In this document: positions 53,951 through 63,531 of the stretch, piece by piece | Layout of the letters: every line of letters begins with the position of its first letter | Numbering within the stretch: position 1 is the first letter of the stretch | Source: Actinomycetota bacterium | GTDB taxonomy: Bacteria; Actinomycetota; Thermoleophilia; Solirubrobacterales; 70-9 | Reading direction: 5' to 3' | Assembly (NCBI GenBank): GCA_005885405.1 | Contig: VAYN01000019.1 | Span: forward strand, 39,204-103,203 | DNA length: 64,000 nucleotides | Program-made: the position numbers and the translations under genes | Notes under the pieces: generated by a model | Databases searched by the model: none | What the model saw: the letters and a program-made list of their open reading frames with translations, nothing else | Told to the model about the DNA's origin: nothing

Positions 53951-55372
53951 ATGGCTGACGACTCGAAGATCCCCAAAGGACGGATTCGCCGCTCCGCCAA
54001 GCTGGGCTCGATCGTCGGCGCCCAGGGCGTGCGCTACGCCGGGACCAAAGCCGCCAACGTCGGCCGCTCCGAGGACGAGAGCAAAGAGGCGCTCGAGCAG
54101 CGCCACCTGGAGACGGCGATGAAAATGGTCGGCGCCCTCGGCCAGATGAAGGGGGCGGCGATGAAGCTCGGGCAGTTCGCCTCCTTCATCGACACCGAGT
54201 TCATCCCCGAGGAGTACCGCGAGATCTACCAGGAGCAGCTGGCGAAACTGCGCACCGACGCGCCCTCGATGCCCTGGGAGAAAGTCGAGCCGCTGCTGGA
54301 AGAGGAGTACGACGGCGAACCGCTCTCCGAGCTCTTCGCCGAGTTCGAGACCGAAGCTTTCGCCGCCGCCTCGATTGGCCAGGTCCACCGCGCCGAGCTG
54401 CTCGACGGCCGCCAGGTGGCGGTGAAGATCCAGTACCCGGGGATCGCCGAGGCACTCGACGCCGACCTCCGCAACGCCGGCACGCTCGTCCGCCTGGCGA
54501 AGGTGCTCGCGCCCGGGCTCGACGCGAAGGCGATTGCCGAGGAGATCCGCGAGCGGGTGATGGAGGAGCTCGACTACGAGTACGAGGCTCAGAACCAGCG
54601 CTCGTTCGCCCGCGCCTACCGCGAACACCCCTTCATCTACGTGCCCGAAGTCGTGACGCGGCTCTCGCGGCGACGGGTCCTCGTCACCGAGTTCGTCAGC
54701 GGCCGCGGCTTCGAGGAGATCAAGCAGCTGCCGCACGAGGAGCGCAGCCGCTTCGGCGAGATCGTCTTCCGCGGCAGCTTCGGCTCGATCTACCACCTGC
54801 AGCACTTCAACGCCGACCCCCACCCCGGCAACTACATCCTCATGGACGACGACCGCGTCGCCTTCCTCGACTTCGGGATGACGAAGAAGCTCGACCGCGA
54901 GCAGATCCTGCTCGAGCAGCGCGCCTTCGACGCCGCCTCGCGCAACGATCCCGAGGCCTTCCGCCAGGCCCTGCACGACCTCGGCTTCATCAAGAAGCCG
55001 TCCAAGCTCGACGCCGAGCGGCTGCTCGAGCACATGCGCGTCGTCGGCGGCTGGTTCGTGACCGAGGACCGCGACCTGGAAATCACGCCGCGGCGGGTGA
55101 TGAAGATCATCGAGGCGACGAATGACCCGCGCTCGGAGTACTTCGACCTGATGCGGCGCGAGTCCCTGCCGGCGGAGGAGCTGATGGGGAGGCGGATGGA
55201 AATTGGCGTCGTGGCCGTCCTCGGACAGTTGCAGGCGAAGCGCAACTGGCACCGAATTGCCCGGGAGTGGGTGTACGCGGACCCGCCGGCGACCGAGCTC
55301 GGCGCCCTCGAGTGGGACTACTTCGAGGAGCGCGGGGTCAAGCGGACGCCGGGTCTCGCCGAAACCTTCTGA
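53951..55372 (+). CDS. ABC1/AarF/UbiB-family atypical kinase
   Basis: 473 aa. KxGQ motif MKLGQFASF, ExD (DTEFIPEEY), Ala-rich nucleotide loop FAAASIGQVHRAEL, VAVKIQYP (Lys), catalytic NADPHPGNYIL and DFGM. Such proteins act in isoprenoid-lipid or quinone metabolism at the membrane. A TM is not obvious. Divergent from rplY. Confidence 0.92.
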   Translation: MADDSKIPKGRIRRSAKLGSIVGAQGVRYAGTKAANVGRSEDESKEALEQRHLETAMKMVGALGQMKGAAMKLGQFASFIDTEFIPEEYREIYQEQLAKLRTDAPSMPWEKVEPLLEEEYDGEPLSELFAEFETEAFAAASIGQVHRAELLDGRQVAVKIQYPGIAEALDADLRNAGTLVRLAKVLAPGLDAKAIAEEIRERVMEELDYEYEAQNQRSFARAYREHPFIYVPEVVTRLSRRRVLVTEFVSGRGFEEIKQLPHEERSRFGEIVFRGSFGSIYHLQHFNADPHPGNYILMDDDRVAFLDFGMTKKLDREQILLEQRAFDAASRNDPEAFRQALHDLGFIKKPSKLDAERLLEHMRVVGGWFVTEDRDLEITPRRVMKIIEATNDPRSEYFDLMRRESLPAEELMGRRMEIGVVAVLGQLQAKRNWHRIAREWVYADPPATELGALEWDYFEERGVKRTPGLAETF

Positions 55373-55394
55373 GTCCCGGAACCAAGGAGGAGCG

Positions 55395-56264
55395 ATGCGC
55401 AGGATCAAACGCGGTTGGGCCCTGACCAAGAAGAGCTGGGGCCTGCTGAGGGAACACCCGTCCCTGATCCGCTTCCCGCTCTACGGCGCGGTGGCGACGA
55501 CGCTGCTGGCGATCGTCACCCTCGGTCCCGGCCTCTACCTCTGGGATGAAGACCAGCTCGCCGGGGCGATCCCGCTGATCGTGCTCGGCGTCTACGTCCT
55601 CAGCTTCGTCGGCTTCTACTTCAGCGTCGGCCTCGCCGCCTGCGCCGACATGATCTTTCGGGGGCAGGAGGCGAGCGTCGGCGACGGTCTCGCCGTCGCC
55701 CGCACCCGAATCGCCCAGATCAGCGGCTGGGCCGCGGTCTCGGCTGCGATCAGCCTGGTCATGGGCCTGCTCGAAAACCAGGGCGGGACGCTGGGGACGG
55801 TCGCCGCCCGCCTGGTCGGGATGGCTTGGTCGCTGATCACCTTCATCTCGGTGCCGGTGATCGCGATCGAGGGCACCGGGCCCTTCGAGACGATCAAACG
55901 CTCGGCCTCCCTCTTCCGCGAGCGCTGGGGCCAGCAGATCACCGGCAACCTGGCAATCGGCGGCGCCGTCTTCCTGATCGGCGTGCTGCCGGCGGTTCTC
56001 CTCATCGTCGCCGGCGTCGCCCTCTGGTCCGCCGCCTCCTTCCTCGGGGCGCTCCTGGTCATCGTCGGCGGCCTGGTCCTGGCGATCGCGCTGCTCATTT
56101 CCCGCGCCCTCAGCGGCATCTTCGGGGTCGCCCTCTACCGCTACGCCCTCGACGGCGAGGTAGTCGGCGGCTTCACCCAGGAGGACCTCGAGTCCGCGGT
56201 CAAGGTCAAAGGCCGCCGCGGCGGCATGAAGAGCCCGCCCGGGGCGACGCCTGGGACTGTGTGA
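55395..56264 (+). CDS. DUF6159-like multi-pass membrane protein
   Basis: 289 aa, six predicted TMs: SLIRFPLYGAVATTLLAIVT, IPLIVLGVYVLSFVGFYFSV, further pairs, then LLVIVGGLVLAIALLISRAL. Conserved N-terminus MRRIKRGWALTKKSWGLLRE and an inner YRYALDGEVVGGFTQEDLESAV loop. AGGAGCG Shine-Dalgarno before ATG 55395. Co-transcribed with the AarF kinase, so membrane-lipid work is possible. Confidence 0.8.
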   Translation: MRRIKRGWALTKKSWGLLREHPSLIRFPLYGAVATTLLAIVTLGPGLYLWDEDQLAGAIPLIVLGVYVLSFVGFYFSVGLAACADMIFRGQEASVGDGLAVARTRIAQISGWAAVSAAISLVMGLLENQGGTLGTVAARLVGMAWSLITFISVPVIAIEGTGPFETIKRSASLFRERWGQQITGNLAIGGAVFLIGVLPAVLLIVAGVALWSAASFLGALLVIVGGLVLAIALLISRALSGIFGVALYRYALDGEVVGGFTQEDLESAVKVKGRRGGMKSPPGATPGTV

Positions 56265-57002
56265 TCATGCCGCTGCGAACTGGCGGCGGATGGCCGGGAA
56301 CAGCTCCGGCTCGTTCGAGCAGATCCCCGTCGCACCTTCTTCGATCAGCCTTTGCATCTGCGACTCCTGGTCCACCTTCCAGGCGATCAACTCCACCCCG
56401 GCAAGGTCACAGATGCGAGCGAGGCGAGGGCTGATCAGCCGGTAGTAGACCCACATCGCCTCCACGCCGAGCCGCGGCAACTGCTGCGCGGCCAGGCCCG
56501 GCAGGCGGTGCCGCATCACTTTGAGCGCGACCGGCAGCGCCGGCTTGGCCCAGGCAACCGTGGACCAGTCGCGGGAGACCTTCGGATAGCTCCAGCCCCG
56601 CCGCAGGCCCGGTTCGAGCTCGAGAACCCTCCCCAGCGAATAGAGCTCGAGGGTCGAGATCATCGAGCGCTCCAGCATCCCCCGCTCGCGCAGGGCCCCC
56701 ACCAACTCCTCCTCGCGTCCCGGCAGCTTGATGTCGAGATCGATCTCCACGCCGTCCAGCGATGGTCGGTTCAGCGCGTCCAACGCCTCCGTCAGCAGCA
56801 GCGGCTGCCGCATCTCCGCGTCCTCCCAGTCATGGGCGACCACGAGGGGGGCACGCTGCTCGATTGGCAGGTGCGCGTCGGGGAGCCAGATGACGTCGAT
56901 CTCGATCGTGTCCGCGCCAGCCGCAACTGCGCTGTGGAAGCTCTCGATGGTGTTGCCGTATGCCCCTTTTGGCCCGGCGACCAGCCGAAGCGGCTTAGCC
57001 AC
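56265..57002 (-). CDS. Glycerophosphodiester phosphodiesterase-like protein, atypical catalytic residues
   Basis: 245 aa of the GDPD TIM-barrel family. NTIESFHSAVAAGADTIEIDVIWLPDAH matches the ENT..A and metal-binding E.D elements, and VVAHDWED keeps the second His. However the first His-Arg pair (HRG) is replaced: LVAGPKGAYGNTIE has GPKG where H-R-G stands in active enzymes. It may be inactive or divergent. Start overlaps the upstream gene end by 8 bases. Confidence 0.75.
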   Translation of the reverse strand: MAKPLRLVAGPKGAYGNTIESFHSAVAAGADTIEIDVIWLPDAHLPIEQRAPLVVAHDWEDAEMRQPLLLTEALDALNRPSLDGVEIDLDIKLPGREEELVGALRERGMLERSMISTLELYSLGRVLELEPGLRRGWSYPKVSRDWSTVAWAKPALPVALKVMRHRLPGLAAQQLPRLGVEAMWVYYRLISPRLARICDLAGVELIAWKVDQESQMQRLIEEGATGICSNEPELFPAIRRQFAAA

Positions 57003-57801
57003 GGTTCATCGAACTGCTGAGAAGAGCTTGATCGAACCAGTTTTTGAACAGCGCCCGAGCGGCGTCCGCCTCCGGGCTGATGTCGCGGACAGGAACGTAG
57101 TCGTAGGGAAACCGGTGCTTCCCGAGGCGGCCCTCGTCGCGCCAGCGCAGAGTTGAGATGAAGACGTCCCCGTTGCCGAGCCGAAACCCGTGCACCGCGG
57201 GCGCGAAATCGTATTCGTAGATCTCGATCGCATGACTGTGGAGCTTGCCCTGGCCCTTTTCGAAGTCCCTAACCTGGGCGATGGTCGTGCTCGACTCCTG
57301 CGGCCAGTTGTCGGGCACCCAGTGCCGCGCAGCCGTGGTGTCCGTCGCCAGCGTCGCGAGCCGCAGGGTCCAGTTCGTGACGTCGGGACGCTCGAGGAAG
57401 AATTCGAGCTGCGGCCAAGCGCTGTACAGGGTCAAGCCGAGAACGTCGATCCGCAGGTGCTCGGGGTCGGTCATCTCGCTGGCCTTCTCGATCAGCGCGT
57501 TGTACATCTCGTTGGGGTCGGAGTAGTGCTGCCTGCCAGTGATCGCCGGCGTCACGCGTCGCTTCAGCTGACGCAGCTCCAGGAGAATGCTGCCGAGCAG
57601 GAGCACCCCGATGGTGATGAGCAGGCCGCGGCTGTCGTCCAAGCCGATGTCTTCAGCGACGTCCTGGACACCGGGCACCTGGAGCAGCAACAGGACGAGG
57701 CCGGCGGCGAGGGCCACCCAGGCCTGCCCGTCTTCGACGAAGCGCTCTACCTGGTCCGCCGATTTATGCATCATGCTGTTTCGCCCTCTCGGACCATTCA
57801 T
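56995..57801 (-). CDS. Two-TM protein with C-terminal soluble domain of unknown function
   Basis: 268 aa. Two TMs near the N-terminus (WVALAAGLVLLLLQVPGV and LLITIGVLLLGSILLEL), then a soluble alpha/beta domain: LRIDVLGLTLYSAWPQLEFFLERPDV, then GKLHSHAIEIYEYDFAPAVHGFRLGNGDVFIST. It recalls PLD-like folds, but no HxK motif is seen. Coupled to the GDPD-like gene by an 8-base overlap. Confidence 0.7.
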   Translation of the reverse strand: MNGPRGRNSMMHKSADQVERFVEDGQAWVALAAGLVLLLLQVPGVQDVAEDIGLDDSRGLLITIGVLLLGSILLELRQLKRRVTPAITGRQHYSDPNEMYNALIEKASEMTDPEHLRIDVLGLTLYSAWPQLEFFLERPDVTNWTLRLATLATDTTAARHWVPDNWPQESSTTIAQVRDFEKGQGKLHSHAIEIYEYDFAPAVHGFRLGNGDVFISTLRWRDEGRLGKHRFPYDYVPVRDISPEADAARALFKNWFDQALLSSSMNRG

Positions 57802-57874
57802 CTCCTCGGCCTCCCCGATCGTCCGACCTGACGGCTGAACTACCTCAAGTGCTCAGCATTCTCTCACGGGGTGC

Positions 57875-58900
57875 TCAGAACAGCTGGTTCTCGCCGGCGA
57901 AGATCTCGGAGACCGAGTCGTCGGTGAAGATGCGGCGGATCGAGTCGGCGAAGGTGCTGGCGGTCGAGAGGACGGTGATGTTGTCCGGGGCGCCGGAGCG
58001 GAGTGGCAGGGTGTCGGTGACGACGATCTGCTCGATCGGCGAGTTTTCCAGCCGTTCGAAGGCCGGGCCGGAGAAGACGCCGTGGGTGGCGCAGGCAATC
58101 ACCCGCGCCGCGCCCTCGTCGATCACGGTCTGGGCGGCGGCGCAGAGGGTGCCAGCGGTGGCGATCATGTCGTCGACGAGGACCGCGGTTTTGCCTTTGA
58201 CGTCGCCGACTACGTAACCGATCTCGGCGACCGCCTGGGCCGGGCGCTCCTTCTCCATCACCGCCCAGTGGGTGCCGATGCGGCGGGCGAAGTTGCGCGC
58301 GGTCTTCACCCGGCCGGCGTCGGGAGAGACGATCACCAGCTCGTCCTTCAGTTCCTGATCGATGAACCACTGGGTCAACATCGGCATCGCCGTCATGTGG
58401 TCGACCGGGACGTGGAAGAAGCCCTGGACCTGACCGGCGTGTAGATCCATCGTGAGGACGCGGTCGACGCCGACTGCCTCCAGGCACTTGGCGACGATCC
58501 GGGCGGAGATCGGCTCGCGTGGGGCGGACTTCTTGTCCTGGCGCGCGTACCCGTACCAGGGGAGCACGGCGATGATCCGGTGCGCGGAGGCCCCCTGCGC
58601 CGCGTCGGCCATGGCCAGCAGCTCCATCAGGGCGTCGTTGGGGGTCATCCCTTCCTGCTCGTTGGCGCAGGTCGACTGGACGAGGAAGACATCGGAGCCG
58701 CGGATCGACTCCTCGTAGCGGCAGTAGACCTCGCCGTCGGCGAAGGTCTTCAGCGTCACCTGGCCGAGGTCGAGCCCGAGCTTGCCGGCGACTTTGGCGG
58801 CCAGGTCCATCGAGCAGCGGCCGCCGAAGACCATCATCCGCTTGGTGTAGTCGTGGTCGATGCCAGTCGCCACCTGTGGGCGCTCCTCGATCATGCTCAC
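57875..58900 (-). CDS. prs: Ribose-phosphate pyrophosphokinase
   Basis: 341 aa from GTG 58900 (ATG 58894 also possible). Makes PRPP from ribose 5-phosphate and ATP. Motifs: FADGEVYCRYEESIRGSDVF, VLTMDLHAGQVQGFF (catalytic), the flexible-loop His/Arg region, and the PRPP loop VLVDDMIATAGTL. The GTG overlaps the glmU stop (GTGA), as expected for the conserved glmU-prs pair. Confidence 0.97.
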   Translation of the reverse strand: MSMIEERPQVATGIDHDYTKRMMVFGGRCSMDLAAKVAGKLGLDLGQVTLKTFADGEVYCRYEESIRGSDVFLVQSTCANEQEGMTPNDALMELLAMADAAQGASAHRIIAVLPWYGYARQDKKSAPREPISARIVAKCLEAVGVDRVLTMDLHAGQVQGFFHVPVDHMTAMPMLTQWFIDQELKDELVIVSPDAGRVKTARNFARRIGTHWAVMEKERPAQAVAEIGYVVGDVKGKTAVLVDDMIATAGTLCAAAQTVIDEGAARVIACATHGVFSGPAFERLENSPIEQIVVTDTLPLRSGAPDNITVLSTASTFADSIRRIFTDDSVSEIFAGENQLF

Positions 58901-60294
58901 GGGGTCTTGTCGTCCTCTCGCATCTGGGCCGCCTTGCGCGCGGCGTATCCGTCGATGTTCCGTTGCGCGTTCTCACTGACGGCGAGAGCCCCATCGGGAA
59001 CGTCGTCCTTGATCACCGCGCCAGCGCCAGTGTAGGCGGCGTCGCCGACTTCTACCGGTGCGATCAGCATCGTGTCAACGCCGATCCGCACATCGCGACC
59101 GATCACGGTCCGGTTCTTGCGAAATCCGTCGTAGTTTGCGGTGATCGTGCCGGCGCCGAGATTGCTGCCGGGGCCGATGTCGGTGTCGCCGACGTAGGAG
59201 AGATGAGGAACCTTGGTCCCCTCCCCCAGCTGCGAGTTCTTGATCTCGACGAAGGTCCCGGCCTTGGCGCCGTCCTCGAGCAGGGCGCCCGGGCGCAGGT
59301 AGGCGAAGGGGCCGACCGAGCAGCCGGCGCGGACGTCGCACTCGACGAGGTAGGAGTGCAGGACCTTGGAGCCGGCGCCGACCGAGCAGTCGATCAAGGT
59401 GCTGAGCGGGCCGACGACGGCCCCCTCGGCGATCTCGGTCTCGCCTTTCAGGGTGGTGCCGGGCTCGATCCGCGCGTCGGCGGCGATCTTTACGCCGGCG
59501 TCGACCCAGGTCGAGGCTGGGTCGACGAAGGTAACGCCTGCGAGCATGTGGGCCTCGAGCAGGCGGCGGCGGCTCTCGGCCTCGACGGCGGCGAGGTCGA
59601 CGCGGTTGTTGACCCCCATCGTTACCGCGAGGTCCTCGGTCTTGTGAGCGAAGACGCTGTGGCCCGCCTCGCGCAGGGCCGGGAAGACATCGGGCAGGTA
59701 GTACTCGCCCTGGGCGTTGTCGTTGGAGAGCGACTGCAGGGCGGCCGCCAGCGGCGCCGCGTCGAAGGCGTAGGTGCCGGCGTTGATCTCGCGGATCTCC
59801 AGCTGCCAGGCCTCGGCGTCGCCATCGGCTTTCGCCTCAACGACGCGTTCGACCGCGCCCGAGGAGTCGCGGACTACGCGGCCGTAGGCGGCCGGGTCAT
59901 CGAGCTCGATCGTCATCATCGTCGCCGCCGCCTCGCTGGAGGCGTGGGCGTCGAGGAAGTCCTCGATCACCGCCGCCGAAATCAGCGGCACGTCGCCGGA
60001 GAGGATCAGCACCGTCTCGCTTTCCTCGATTAGCGGCAAGGCGGCGCGGATCGCGCCCCCGGTCCCATCAGCGGTCGGCTGCTCGACCGTCTCGACGTCG
60101 TCCGGCAAACCGGCTGAGAGATCGCGGCCCGGAGAAACGATCGCCGCCACCCGACCGGCGCCGGCTTCGCGCGCAGCGACGATCGGCCAGGCCACCATCG
60201 GCCGGCCGCAGACGGGATGCAGCATCTTCGGCGTCGAGGAACGCATGCGCGTGCCCTCGCCCGCCGCCATGACGAGAACTAGCGGGGAACTCAC
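58897..60294 (-). CDS. glmU: Bifunctional GlmU (UDP-GlcNAc pyrophosphorylase / acetyltransferase)
   Basis: 465 aa from GTG 60294. N-terminal uridyltransferase LVLVMAAGEGTRMRSSTPKMLHP and DGTGGA; a left-handed beta-helix C-terminal half with GLGAGTITANYDGF-like NLGAGTITANYDG and GAVIKDDVP. Makes UDP-GlcNAc for peptidoglycan. No good Shine-Dalgarno is on the sense strand before the GTG; an AGGAGG lies on the other strand. Confidence 0.96.
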   Translation of the reverse strand: MSSPLVLVMAAGEGTRMRSSTPKMLHPVCGRPMVAWPIVAAREAGAGRVAAIVSPGRDLSAGLPDDVETVEQPTADGTGGAIRAALPLIEESETVLILSGDVPLISAAVIEDFLDAHASSEAAATMMTIELDDPAAYGRVVRDSSGAVERVVEAKADGDAEAWQLEIREINAGTYAFDAAPLAAALQSLSNDNAQGEYYLPDVFPALREAGHSVFAHKTEDLAVTMGVNNRVDLAAVEAESRRRLLEAHMLAGVTFVDPASTWVDAGVKIAADARIEPGTTLKGETEIAEGAVVGPLSTLIDCSVGAGSKVLHSYLVECDVRAGCSVGPFAYLRPGALLEDGAKAGTFVEIKNSQLGEGTKVPHLSYVGDTDIGPGSNLGAGTITANYDGFRKNRTVIGRDVRIGVDTMLIAPVEVGDAAYTGAGAVIKDDVPDGALAVSENAQRNIDGYAARKAAQMREDDKTP

Positions 60295-60332
60295 CCCAGG
60301 AGGATATTTCGCATCCGGCGCCGGGTGTCGGC

Positions 60333-60905
60333 TCAGCGGGCGCGCGACAGGTCGCGCCCAAGCAGCGCGACGGAAGTCAGCGTCCAGCCGGCGAAGATCA
60401 GGTCGATGCCGACGAGGAGGCCGATCGCCCAGTCGGAGGACTCCGGCCACTTGGCGAGGATCAGGATCCCGATCAGGAGGCCGGCGACGCCGCTGAGGCC
60501 GAGCAGGCCGGCGTTGGGCTGGCCGCGGGAGACGAAGGCGACGGCGGTCCGAGTCAGGCCCATGAAGAGGAAGTAGATGCCGAGGATCAAGGTCAGCGTC
60601 AGCGTCCCGTTGTGCGGTTCGACGATCAACCAGAGCCCGACGATCACCGTCAGGATCGCCCAGGCCATCCGCAGCACAAGCGTCCCGACCGAGTGCGCGG
60701 AGAAGGCGCCGGCGATCAGGATCGCGCCGAGGAAGAGCAGCAGCCAGCCGATGAAGATCGCCGTCCCCACCGAGGCGATCGCCGGGACGAGGATGGCGAT
60801 GCAGCCGAGCACGATCGCGGCGACGCCGACGAACATCAGCGCCTTCCAGCTGCGGCTCAGGCCTTCGCGGACTTCCGGGTCTAGCGACGCTCCTCCGATC
60901 TCCAT
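60333..60905 (-). CDS. HdeD-family membrane protein
   Basis: 190 aa, six short TMs in three pairs, typical of HdeD/DUF308: FVGVAAIVLGCIAILVPAIAS, AIFIGWLLLFLGAILIAGAF, WAILTVIVGLWLIVEPHNG, LTLILGIYFLFMGLTR, and a final pair. HdeD proteins are tied to acid tolerance in enterobacteria; here the role is open. Confidence 0.88.
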   Translation of the reverse strand: MEIGGASLDPEVREGLSRSWKALMFVGVAAIVLGCIAILVPAIASVGTAIFIGWLLLFLGAILIAGAFSAHSVGTLVLRMAWAILTVIVGLWLIVEPHNGTLTLTLILGIYFLFMGLTRTAVAFVSRGQPNAGLLGLSGVAGLLIGILILAKWPESSDWAIGLLVGIDLIFAGWTLTSVALLGRDLSRAR

Positions 60906-60953
60906 GGAGAAAACGCTATTCCGCCGCGCGGACGCCGCCGGCGCGGCCGGCGG

Positions 60954-61781
60954 TCAGACCTTACGGTAGCGGGAGTCGACGATCGAGTAGAGCGCGAAGC
61001 CGGCCAGGCCGAGGGCGACTAGGCCGAGCAGGGCGGGGCCGTAGGAGGCATGCGCGAGTTCGCGCAGGGCGCCGTCGAGCCCGACCGCCTCCTTCGGGTT
61101 GTAATCGAGCGCGGCCTTGAGCAGGCCGTAGCCGACCAGGGCGAAGACGACCGCGCGGGCGACGTGCCCGAAGACGCCGAGGGCGGTGTAGCCCTTTTCC
61201 ACGCCCTCGCTCATTTCGCCCGTTTTCGCGTCCTCGAGGAACTCCCGCGCCAGGCCCTTGTAGGCCTGGTAGAGGGCGACGCCGATCAGGATCGCGCCGG
61301 CGACGCCGACCAGGATCTGCCCCGCCGGCCAGTCGAGGACGCCGCCGGTCGTTTCCTTCGTCGACCCCCCACCGCCGCCGGAGGAGGTGAGGATTCCGAT
61401 TGCCGCGATACAGAGGAGCCCGTAGGCGATGCCGCTGTCCAGGGCGGAGATGCGGTCGAAGCCGCTGTCGGTCTGTTCGGCGCCGTGGCCGACCGCGGCG
61501 CGGACGAGCCTCCAGAGTGCGTATCCGCCCAGGCCGATCGCGACGAGGAGGAGCAGCGCCTTGCCGAAGGACTGGTGGGCGATCGTCTGCAGCGCGCCTT
61601 CCTGGTCGGTCGCCTTGCCGCCGTCGCCGAGCGCCAGCTTCAGCGCCAGGATGCCGATGATGCCGTAGACGACCCCGCGGGCGACGAGGCCGGCCCGCGC
61701 CAGCCAGCCGAGCGTTTTCGCGTGCGCGAGTTCCTCGCCGTGGCTCTTCGCCATGTCCGTGACGGCGTTCATGGCACGCAC
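60954..61781 (-). CDS. DUF1206 membrane protein
   Basis: 275 aa, six TMs as three repeats, each with an ARA/GxxxRGxxY start: LARAGLVARGVVYGIIGILALKLA, AISALDSGIAYGLLCIAAIG, GVFGHVARAVVFALVGYGLLKAA. This three-fold DUF1206 pattern is clear. Function unknown. Its ATG overlaps the lipid-kinase stop region by 13 bases. Confidence 0.9.
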   Translation of the reverse strand: MRAMNAVTDMAKSHGEELAHAKTLGWLARAGLVARGVVYGIIGILALKLALGDGGKATDQEGALQTIAHQSFGKALLLLVAIGLGGYALWRLVRAAVGHGAEQTDSGFDRISALDSGIAYGLLCIAAIGILTSSGGGGGSTKETTGGVLDWPAGQILVGVAGAILIGVALYQAYKGLAREFLEDAKTGEMSEGVEKGYTALGVFGHVARAVVFALVGYGLLKAALDYNPKEAVGLDGALRELAHASYGPALLGLVALGLAGFALYSIVDSRYRKV

Positions 61782-62635
61782 ACCGTGATCGCCTCGGGTT
61801 CGACCTCGACCTCGAAGCTCTTCACCTTCTTGCGGTCGCCGCCGTCGAGCTCGTAGCGGACCTTGCGGTCCAGCTTCACCTTCACCGACTGGGCCTGGGT
61901 GACCCGCACGAAGGGGGACTTCTCGGCGCTGCCGATCGCGGTGCGCGCCGCCGCCCGGACCAGCTGGACGGGGCCCTCGGAGGTGAGGACGCCGACCTCG
62001 AGCTTGCCGTCGTCGGGCTTGGCGTCGGCGAAAACCTCGATGCCGCCGAAGAGCTCGCCGACATTGCCGACGAGGATGCAGCTGGCCGGGCCCTTGTACC
62101 AGCGCGTGCCGTCGACCTTGATCTTCGCCTCGAAGCTCTCGCTGTCGAGCTGCGACGCCCCGCTGACGACGTAGGCGGCGCGGCCGAGGCGGTCCTTGAG
62201 GTCGTCGGCGCCCCTGATCATCGCCGCGTCGAAGCCGGCGCCGGCCATCACCGCGAAGCGCTCGTCGTCGAAGCGGCCGACGTCGAGCCGGCGGCGGTCG
62301 CCGCGCAGCGCCACCTCGACCGCCTGCTCGATATCGCGTCCGACGCCGAGGTGGGTGGCGAAGAGGTTCGAGGTGCCGGCGGGGACGATCGCGAGCGGGA
62401 CCTGGCTGTCCTTGAGCGCGTTGACGCAGCGCCGGACCATCCCGTCTCCGCCCCAGGCGAGGATCAGCTCGGCGCCTTCCGCCAGCGCCTGCTCGACCGC
62501 TGCCGGCGCCCGCTTGCTCTTCGGCACCTCGGTCCAGAGCGGGTCGGAGACGCCGGCCTGCTCGAGCGTGCGGCGCAGCTCCGGAAGCCCGCCGCCGACC
62601 GTCTTGCCGGCGTGTGCGACGACTGCGACCTTCAT
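61769..62635 (-). CDS. Diacylglycerol kinase-family lipid kinase (YegS/BmrU-like)
   Basis: 288 aa. ILAWGGDGMVRRCVNALKDS with the GGDG nucleotide motif, VPLAIVPAGTSNLFATHLGV, and a C-terminal beta-sandwich YELDGGDRKKVKSFEVEVEPEAI. Phosphorylates a lipid such as diacylglycerol or a sphingoid/prenyl analogue at the membrane. Co-transcribed with the PAP2 gene (shared base at 62635), a kinase and phosphatase pair. Confidence 0.93.
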   Translation of the reverse strand: MKVAVVAHAGKTVGGGLPELRRTLEQAGVSDPLWTEVPKSKRAPAAVEQALAEGAELILAWGGDGMVRRCVNALKDSQVPLAIVPAGTSNLFATHLGVGRDIEQAVEVALRGDRRRLDVGRFDDERFAVMAGAGFDAAMIRGADDLKDRLGRAAYVVSGASQLDSESFEAKIKVDGTRWYKGPASCILVGNVGELFGGIEVFADAKPDDGKLEVGVLTSEGPVQLVRAAARTAIGSAEKSPFVRVTQAQSVKVKLDRKVRYELDGGDRKKVKSFEVEVEPEAITVCVP

Positions 62636-63489
62636 CAGCGCCTCTCCGCCGCGGCGCCGGCCGCGCGGCAGGCGAACAGCAGCACCAGGATCGCCCCGAT
62701 GCCGACGAGGATGCCTCCGGCGACGTCGAGCGGGTGGTGCATCCCCTCGTACATGCGCGAGAGGGCGACGAAGGTGGTGAGGAGGATCGCCGCGGTCCAG
62801 GCGAGCGCCTTCTTCAGGCTGCTGGTGAAGCGCGTGGTGAGGAGCAGGACGAGACCGGAGTAGACCGCGATCGAGGCGGCGGTGTGGCCGGAGGGGTAGC
62901 TGGCGTCGGGCTCCAGTTGTTCGAGCCGAGGTACCGAGGGGCGGTCGCGGGGGACAGCGATGGAGGTGACGCGGTAGGTGGCGGACTCGACCGTGAGGAC
63001 GAAGACGGCGAAGGCGGCGATCAGCCAGCGGCGGTAAAAGGCGGCGACGAGGGCGACGATGCCGACGATGATCGGGAGCACCGGGGCGCCGCCGACCTGC
63101 GAGCCGATTTCGGCGAGCGTGGTGAGGGTGCCGGAGCGGTTCTCGGCGAACGTGTTGTTGACGCTCTCGTCCGTTCCTTCTAGCCCCAGGCCGCTATTGG
63201 GGACAAGGACGTGGACGACGATGAAGGCGAGCGCGATCGAGGCGACGGCGAGGACCAGGAACCCGAGTAGCAGGGCGCCGAAGAAGACGAGCGCGGGGTG
63301 GCGCGAGTCGAGCTTCTCGGCGAAGCGATCGGCCAGCCCGCCGGGGCGCGCCTCGAAGATCGGGACGGAGTGGCGGCCCTCCTGCCTCTCCCCGGCAGGG
63401 GCCGGGGCCGTGCGTGGTCTCTCCTCGACGGTCACGCCCCGGTCTATCCCCGCGGGGCGCGGATAATATGCATCGTCCCTTTTAACCAA
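62635..63489 (-). CDS. PAP2-family lipid phosphatase
   Basis: 284 aa. Cytoplasmic N-terminus, then about six TMs. Phosphatase motifs: PRDRPSVPRL (C1), ASYPSGHTAAS (C2, PSGH) and SRMYEGMHHPLDV (C3, SRxxxxxHxxxD). An extra outer region (GLEGTDESVNNTFAENRSG) follows TM1. The start could be a later GTG (VTVEERP) instead of 63489. Pairs with the lipid kinase downstream. Confidence 0.9.
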   Translation of the reverse strand: MVKRDDAYYPRPAGIDRGVTVEERPRTAPAPAGERQEGRHSVPIFEARPGGLADRFAEKLDSRHPALVFFGALLLGFLVLAVASIALAFIVVHVLVPNSGLGLEGTDESVNNTFAENRSGTLTTLAEIGSQVGGAPVLPIIVGIVALVAAFYRRWLIAAFAVFVLTVESATYRVTSIAVPRDRPSVPRLEQLEPDASYPSGHTAASIAVYSGLVLLLTTRFTSSLKKALAWTAAILLTTFVALSRMYEGMHHPLDVAGGILVGIGAILVLLFACRAAGAAAERR

Positions 63490-63531
63490 TGGCGGTGTTC
63501 ATTGGCCTTTGCGGGGTAATTCCCCCTCCTG

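Noticed and set aside
53891..55429. Long minus-strand extension of the L25 frame
   Set aside because: It lies antisense to the AarF kinase; L25 has a normal family start at 53890.
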